Part shown: positions 60,316-64,000 of the stretch, piece after piece
How positions within the stretch are numbered: position 1 is the first letter of the stretch
How the letters are laid out: every line of letters starts with the position of its first letter
Source of the DNA: Nocardiopsis sp. NRRL B-16309
Lineage (GTDB): Bacteria; Actinomycetota; Actinomycetes; Streptosporangiales; Streptosporangiaceae
Direction of reading: 5' to 3'
DNA length: 64,000 bases
Assembly: GCF_001279585.1 (NCBI RefSeq)
Contig: NZ_LGEC01000069.1
Coordinates: 25,416 to 89,415 of the forward strand
Notes under the pieces: generated by a model
What the model was told of the DNA's origin: nothing
Seen by the model: only the letters and a program-made list of their open reading frames with translations
Database searches by the model: none
Translations under genes and position numbers: made by a program

Positions 60316-61710
60316 TCAACCGGTCACCGGGTAGGCGCGAAAGAGCTCGTCCTCCGAGACGTAGTCGACCGCGATCGTGCCGTTGGTCAGGTCGGGCACC
60401 ACTCCCGGGTCCAGGACCAGGTCCGAGCCATCCTTGAGGTCGAGGATGATCGGCTCGCCTTCAACCGTCGCGTAGAGGACCCCGTCCCGGGCACTGACCG
60501 GTTCAATGACGCGGCGGTCGGAGTTCCAGGAAAACTGCTCTGCCCAGAGGGCCTCACCCGCTTCGACATCAATGTTGACCACGGTGATCCCGGGATCCTC
60601 CGCCCAGCAGGCGAGGTTCGCTTCCTGATCGTAACTGCACGATGCCTCGCCCCAACCCAACCGGGGTTGCACTCCAGAGGTGAGCGGGTCGTGATTGATG
60701 CTGTAGTCCGCGACTCCGGTGGCTGAATCGAAGAGAGCGACCACGCCGCCATTGATTTCGATGTTCCACGGTTCTTTGGTGTAAGAGGCGATGACGTAGA
60801 AACGACCCGGCCCCGCAGAACGCACCCTGTGCACGTCGTAACCGCTGAGAGATCCGTACTCCATGACCATCTCGCCAGGTTGAGGGTCGGTGTCCAGGAA
60901 AGCAGAGTACTCGGCCCTGGCAGCATGGGAGTAGGTCTCGTGGTCGCCCTCCTCCCAGGTTTCCCACACCCTCTCACCGGTTTCAGCATCGATTCCGTAC
61001 AATCGGTGAAAATTGTAAATGTCACTGTCGGCGTCCTCTGAACTGGCCACTACGACACCACCGTCGACCAAGTGAGGCGTCACCTCATCGTCGGACCACA
61101 AGAGACTTCCGTCGTCCGCAGCGAAAGCCTGTACACCCCCTCCCGCCAGGATCACCGAGTCCCCGTCCAACCCGATCACTCTCCCCCAGAAACCGTCGCC
61201 GGCCTCCGTGATGTTGTGCCACAGCGTCTCACCCGAGAGGAGATCGACAGCAAGTACCTCGCGCATGGGAGTGTCCTGAGCTGTGCCCTCCCCAGGGCGC
61301 ACCGTCTCGAAGGCCGCAACCGCCATGACTGTCTCGCCGTGCTCCAGGACCAGGGCCGACCGTGAATCCGCCTCACCATGCTCGGTGGACACGCTCCAGA
61401 GCGGATCGTCGTTCACCACATCGTGTGCTGTCAGCGCACGTTCACCCGCGTGAACGACGGCCGGACCATAGATGTCAATGGAAGACGGGCTGCCGCCGGG
61501 GTCCGGCTGGACATAGGCACCACCGGTTTGATCGAACTCCAGCGCCGGTAGGAACTCATCGAAGTCGAGGAACTCCTCCAACCCGGCAGCCCCTCCCTCA
61601 TCCACTTCTGACCCCGGTTCCAGCAGCGTGCACGAGGAGGTCACGATCACTGCAAACGTGGCCAGCGAGGGCAGGAACCACCGTGTACGTGGCGTGCGCC
61701 CAATCTTCAT
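60316..61710 (-). CDS. PQQ-like beta-propeller lipoprotein
   Basis: A 464-residue exported lipoprotein. Signal peptide ends in SSC (about residue 27, VTSSCTLLEP). The rest shows repeated PQQ-type blades: ALTAHDVVNDDPLWSVS, VLAVDLLSGETLWHN, VQAFAADDGSLLWSDD, LYGIDAETGERVWETW and ITVVNIDVEAGEALWAEQ. Such propellers bind partners or sense ligands at the cell surface; no enzyme residues are evident. GAGGAG lies 6 bp before the ATG at 61710. G+C is somewhat lower than in core genes, in line with the island. Confidence 0.85.
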   Translation of the reverse strand: MKIGRTPRTRWFLPSLATFAVIVTSSCTLLEPGSEVDEGGAAGLEEFLDFDEFLPALEFDQTGGAYVQPDPGGSPSSIDIYGPAVVHAGERALTAHDVVNDDPLWSVSTEHGEADSRSALVLEHGETVMAVAAFETVRPGEGTAQDTPMREVLAVDLLSGETLWHNITEAGDGFWGRVIGLDGDSVILAGGGVQAFAADDGSLLWSDDEVTPHLVDGGVVVASSEDADSDIYNFHRLYGIDAETGERVWETWEEGDHETYSHAARAEYSAFLDTDPQPGEMVMEYGSLSGYDVHRVRSAGPGRFYVIASYTKEPWNIEINGGVVALFDSATGVADYSINHDPLTSGVQPRLGWGEASCSYDQEANLACWAEDPGITVVNIDVEAGEALWAEQFSWNSDRRVIEPVSARDGVLYATVEGEPIILDLKDGSDLVLDPGVVPDLTNGTIAVDYVSEDELFRAYPVTG

Positions 61711-62152
61711 TTGTACTCCTCGGGGATACGGATGTGCCGCGTGCGATTGTAGGGAAGTGTCGTCACATCCTTGACACCACCCGTCACCGGCGGTGTCTAC
61801 ACCCTGCCACGGCAATTCCCGGGGTCAACTCAGCCCGAAAAACGACGAATGGCGACCTGACCAGGCATGTTTCTTGTGCCGTGCCGCTCTTATCCGGAGC
61901 TCTGGTGTGTGCGAGGTTCGTGATGCTCAAGCACTGGCCATGGCTTTCTCGCAGGTGATCCCTTGGCCGGAAGCGGACAGCAGGGTTCCCTCAGGCGAAG
62001 AGAGGCGTTCGCGGTCCGCTCCGCCGTCTACCGCGCCACCTCGGGCGCGAGTCCCCCGAGAGTCGATTCCGGCACACAGCACAGCCTCCGCAACGCTCGC
62101 CACCAGAGACCGCAGCACGCATCCTGATCAGCCGTGCGCCAAGATGCCCATC
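61711..62152. other. Divergent promoter region, lipoprotein / HIT-like
   Basis: About 440 bp. A TTGACA at 61769 could be a -35 element for the plus strand. The in-frame extension of the HIT-like ORF across this stretch is Ser/Arg/Pro-rich and not convincing. Otherwise nothing seen. Confidence 0.4.
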
Positions 62153-62623
62153 ATGGACGACGACTGGCGCAACGATCGGATCGGTAGTGCCCTGCGGGGA
62201 GAGAACCCCACGGTGCTCCGCAGGTTGGACGCAAGCTTCGCGGTGATCGGGGACGTCCAGTTCTTGCCGGGATACGCGGTGCTCTTGGTGGATGACCCAC
62301 GGGTCCAGCGGTTGTCACAGCTGCCCAGGAGCAGACGGCTGGCGTTCCTGTCCGGCATGGACAAACTGGGGGAGGCCGTGGAACGCGCCTGCAAGCAGCG
62401 GGACCCTGCCTTCCGGCGGGTCAACCTGGAGATTCTCGGAAACACCGACCCCTACCTGCACGCGCATGTGTGGCCACGGTTCGATTGGGAGCCGGTCGAT
62501 CTCGTGGGTAGGCCTGTGTGGCTGTATCCGCGTGAACGCTGGAGCGATGAGCGCTGCGCACTCGGTCCGCAACTTGACAGCTTGCGCGAGGCAATCGGCG
62601 AAGAACTGGACCGGCTCGTCTGA
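62153..62623 (+). CDS. HIT-like (histidine triad) protein
   Basis: A 156-residue protein: FAVIGDVQFLPGYAVLLVD (about residues 32-50), LPRSRRLAFLSGMDKLGEAVERAC, FRRVNLEILGNTDPYLHAHVWPRF. The late HAHVWPRF corresponds to the HxHxxP type histidine motif of HIT-related nucleotide hydrolases, and NLEILGN precedes it as in diadenosine-polyphosphate hydrolases, though the third His is missing. ATG 62153 was preferred over 62144 by comparison with the expected family start DWR.DRIG. A lone gene at the right end of the island. Confidence 0.75.
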   Translation: MDDDWRNDRIGSALRGENPTVLRRLDASFAVIGDVQFLPGYAVLLVDDPRVQRLSQLPRSRRLAFLSGMDKLGEAVERACKQRDPAFRRVNLEILGNTDPYLHAHVWPRFDWEPVDLVGRPVWLYPRERWSDERCALGPQLDSLREAIGEELDRLV

Positions 62624-62908
62624 CCGCCCGCAGAGGCGGCACCATGGCCGACAGCCCACCCCATCCTGAGTGGGTCGCTCCTACGACTCCGGCCGTGCCC
62701 GATGATGTTCCCCAGCTCCAGTCACGCAGCGAGGACCTCGGGAGGTGCCATCGGACGCCGCCCACCGCCTGTTTGTGCTCCGTTTATGCTCCGCAGTTCC
62801 GTACTGACACGACACCAGGCGGCACCACACGGCCCCAAACGACACCGTAGATCGGATGGAGTGGCATGAAACGGTACGTAGCGACACGCCACGGTACGTA
62901 ACCAGCGA

Positions 62909-63262
62909 ACTTCTAATCCGATGGCCGCAGGTTCGAATCCTGCCGGGTGCGCCACAAAACCCCAGGTCAGAAGGGGTCCGCGAGTCGAACAGGCGAGGCG
63001 TGAGGCCCGTCTGGGGGCGGATTTTGCTCCGTGTGTGCTCCCCAGTGCAAGGTCCCGTACAGGTGGGGGCGGACCTCGCGGAGCATTTTGCCATCCCGTG
63101 ACCCTGGGCCCCGTGCCCGGGGACGGGCCGTGTCCGCCCACCAGCGCCCCACAGCCGCCCCAACACTGTCGCCTGGGGATCGCTGGCCCGGGAACGCCCT
63201 GTCGCCCCACCGGCCACATACGGCCGATTCAACAGAAATCCCTTACCCTGCAGGCACTGAGG
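62909..63262 (+). repeat. Right direct repeat with tRNA-Arg(UCU) 3' fragment
   Basis: Copy of the left repeat, 11,387 bp away at its start: 63 identical bases, then about 75-80% identity over about 290 bp, ending near TTACCCTGCAGG. Just to its left, 62772-62789 holds TGCTCCGTTTATGCTCCG, a variant of the TGCTCCGTGTGTGCTCC found inside both repeats; such repeats flanking a core are typical integrase arm sites. Confidence 0.8.
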
Positions 63263-63554
63263 CGAAGAAAGCCGACAAGTACTTCAAGATCGCGTTAGCC
63301 CGCCGCAGCTCCCGCGCCTCGCGTTCCAGCTCAGCGCTCTTGTGGGCCTGGTCAGGGTGGCCCCGGGGCTGCGACTCGCGCCGACCTCGTCCTGGGCGAC
63401 CCAGTTGCGCAGTTTTTCACGGTTGTCACGCGAGCAATCGGCCACCCGGGCGATGGCCCGCCCCATCACGCGCGGCCGGGTTCCGACGGGCGTTCGCAGC
63501 CATCCGGATCGCTCGTTCGCACAGCTCAGGCGGGTACTTCCTCGGTGCTGGCAT
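63255..63554 (-). pseudogene. IS3-family orfA, frameshifted and truncated
   Basis: Reading from ATG 63554: MPAPRKYPPELCERAIRMAANARR; then, after frame changes, MGRAIARVADCSRDN, LRNWVAQDEVGA, and finally ELEREARELRRANAILKYLSAFFA. These are the consecutive parts of an IS3-type OrfA (HTH transposase, N-terminal subunit). At least two frameshifts are needed. It ends where the direct-repeat homology begins, and orfB is absent. Confidence 0.8.
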
Positions 63555-64000
63555 GACTGGCGTCCTTCCCGGACTTGAGAGCCTCCATCACACCCGGCAC
63601 GAGACAGACCGTCTCGCTGTTTCCAAAGCCGACCATCCTCGCTCCTACCTCGCCCCCGTTCGCCTTCGCCTCGTAGGCCCCACCCCACCTCGTTGCATCG
63701 GAGCTAGAGTTCGTGTTTTAACCCAGGGTAGGCATCGCCCGTGTAGTTGTTGCCAGGCAGCCTCCATAACACCGGTTCGCACGTGCCGGTGAACGTTTTC
63801 GGGAGCCGGTCGCAGCGGAAACCATGGGCATTGGGTGCCTGCCTGAATATGTGCCCGCCCCGCCCTCCGCGTAGGTTTGGGCGGCCTGACATCCTGATGG
63901 TGGCGCTCTGGCCCAGCACACATGGGCCCCACATGTGGGGTGCTCATGGGGTGCTCGCGAGGTACTCATGGGGTGCCACTCGAGTGCTAGCGACGTGCAC
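63555..64000. other. Right end without supported gene
   Basis: About 450 bp upstream of the IS3 remnant. Several minus-strand ORFs exist, one ending NNYTGDAYPGLKHEL, but none is recognised. The last 90 bp contain a short irregular repeat with TGGGGTGCT(C) at 63935, 63950 and variants to 63980. Confidence 0.35.

Larger units (their letters stand above)
51522..63262. mobile_element. Accessory island between tRNA-Arg-derived direct repeats
   Basis: About 11.4 kb between the two repeats, with uneven G+C, a low-GC helicase gene, degraded genes and small-peptide ORFs. No integrase, excisionase, relaxase or replication gene is recognised, so the island is either a decayed integrative element or moves with help from elsewhere. 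Neither repeat holds a full tRNA-Arg; the intact gene must be outside the window or lost. Serial insertion at the same tRNA could explain two 3' fragments. Confidence 0.65.

Noticed and set aside
63645..63969. Minus-strand ORFs at the right end
   Set aside because: No recognisable motif, overlapping alternatives, mixed codon bias.
1..64000. CRISPR array
   Set aside because: The repeats present are direct tandem arrays without unique spacers and no cas gene is seen.

Overview
The window is high-GC actinomycete DNA (roughly 72% G+C by eye outside the AT-richer island), most like a Nocardiopsis or other Nocardiopsaceae chromosome. This taxonomic guess rests on GTG starts and strong G/C third-position bias, a mycothiol-dependent formaldehyde dehydrogenase paired with its usual metallo-hydrolase, a bacterial Ku with a lysine-rich tail beside a LigD-type ligase, DmdR/IdeR-type and Zur-type metal boxes, PucR, PadR, MerR and TetR regulators, and an ATPase / XRE-DUF5753 / DUF397 trio. 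No species can be named from the sequence alone.

Layout. 1-3.7 kb holds metal-linked genes: a siderophore-interacting protein under an iron box, a methyltransferase-zur operon under a Zur box, and a DUF6153/DUF305 pair. 3.8-8.1 kb has a SpoIIE phosphatase, a methyltransferase and an exported cytokinin-dehydrogenase-like flavoenzyme. 8.2-11.3 kb has a ketopantoate-reductase homologue and convergent, overlapping NHEJ genes (ligase and Ku). 11.7-15.7 kb has a small HTH ORF, a monoacylglycerol-lipase-like hydrolase, a PucR regulator and UppP with an unusual repeat tail. 15.9-26.3 kb looks like one regulon: DUF3237, TetR, amidase, a complete peptide-type ABC importer (five genes, four junctions overlapping or nearly so) and a CocE esterase, with the same 17-bp dyad at both promoters. 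26.4-48.5 kb is a mix of housekeeping and accessory genes: two PPOX proteins, MerR, CorA, TetR, an ARMT1-like protein, a permuted NlpC/P60 protein, two MFS transporters, an exported M14 carboxypeptidase, PucR, SnoaL/PadR, an APH/GNAT pair and LysR with the formaldehyde detoxification pair. 48.9-51.4 kb is a cold-shock gene with a structured leader, a DEAD-box RNA helicase and a possible 24-codon gene.

51.5-63.3 kb is an accessory island of about 11.4 kb between two direct repeats of about 350 bp, each beginning with the 3' part of a tRNA-Arg(UCU) gene. No integrase is visible. It carries a low-GC helicase whose PD-(D/E)xK nuclease domain lies one frame away at a G run, a split small membrane protein, a duplicated 40-bp element that ends two short ORFs in the same peptide motif, a 12-bp iteron-like array, a decayed FkbM-type methyltransferase, the ATPase/XRE/DUF397 trio, a PQQ-propeller lipoprotein and a HIT-like protein. 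A truncated IS3 orfA abuts the right repeat.

Two themes recur: short tandem duplications at the 3' ends of genes, and many unannotated dyads in promoters. The strongest candidates for something new are the helicase-nuclease in the island, the paired short ORFs with their hairpin-plus-palindrome element, and the TetR/amidase/ABC/esterase regulon.
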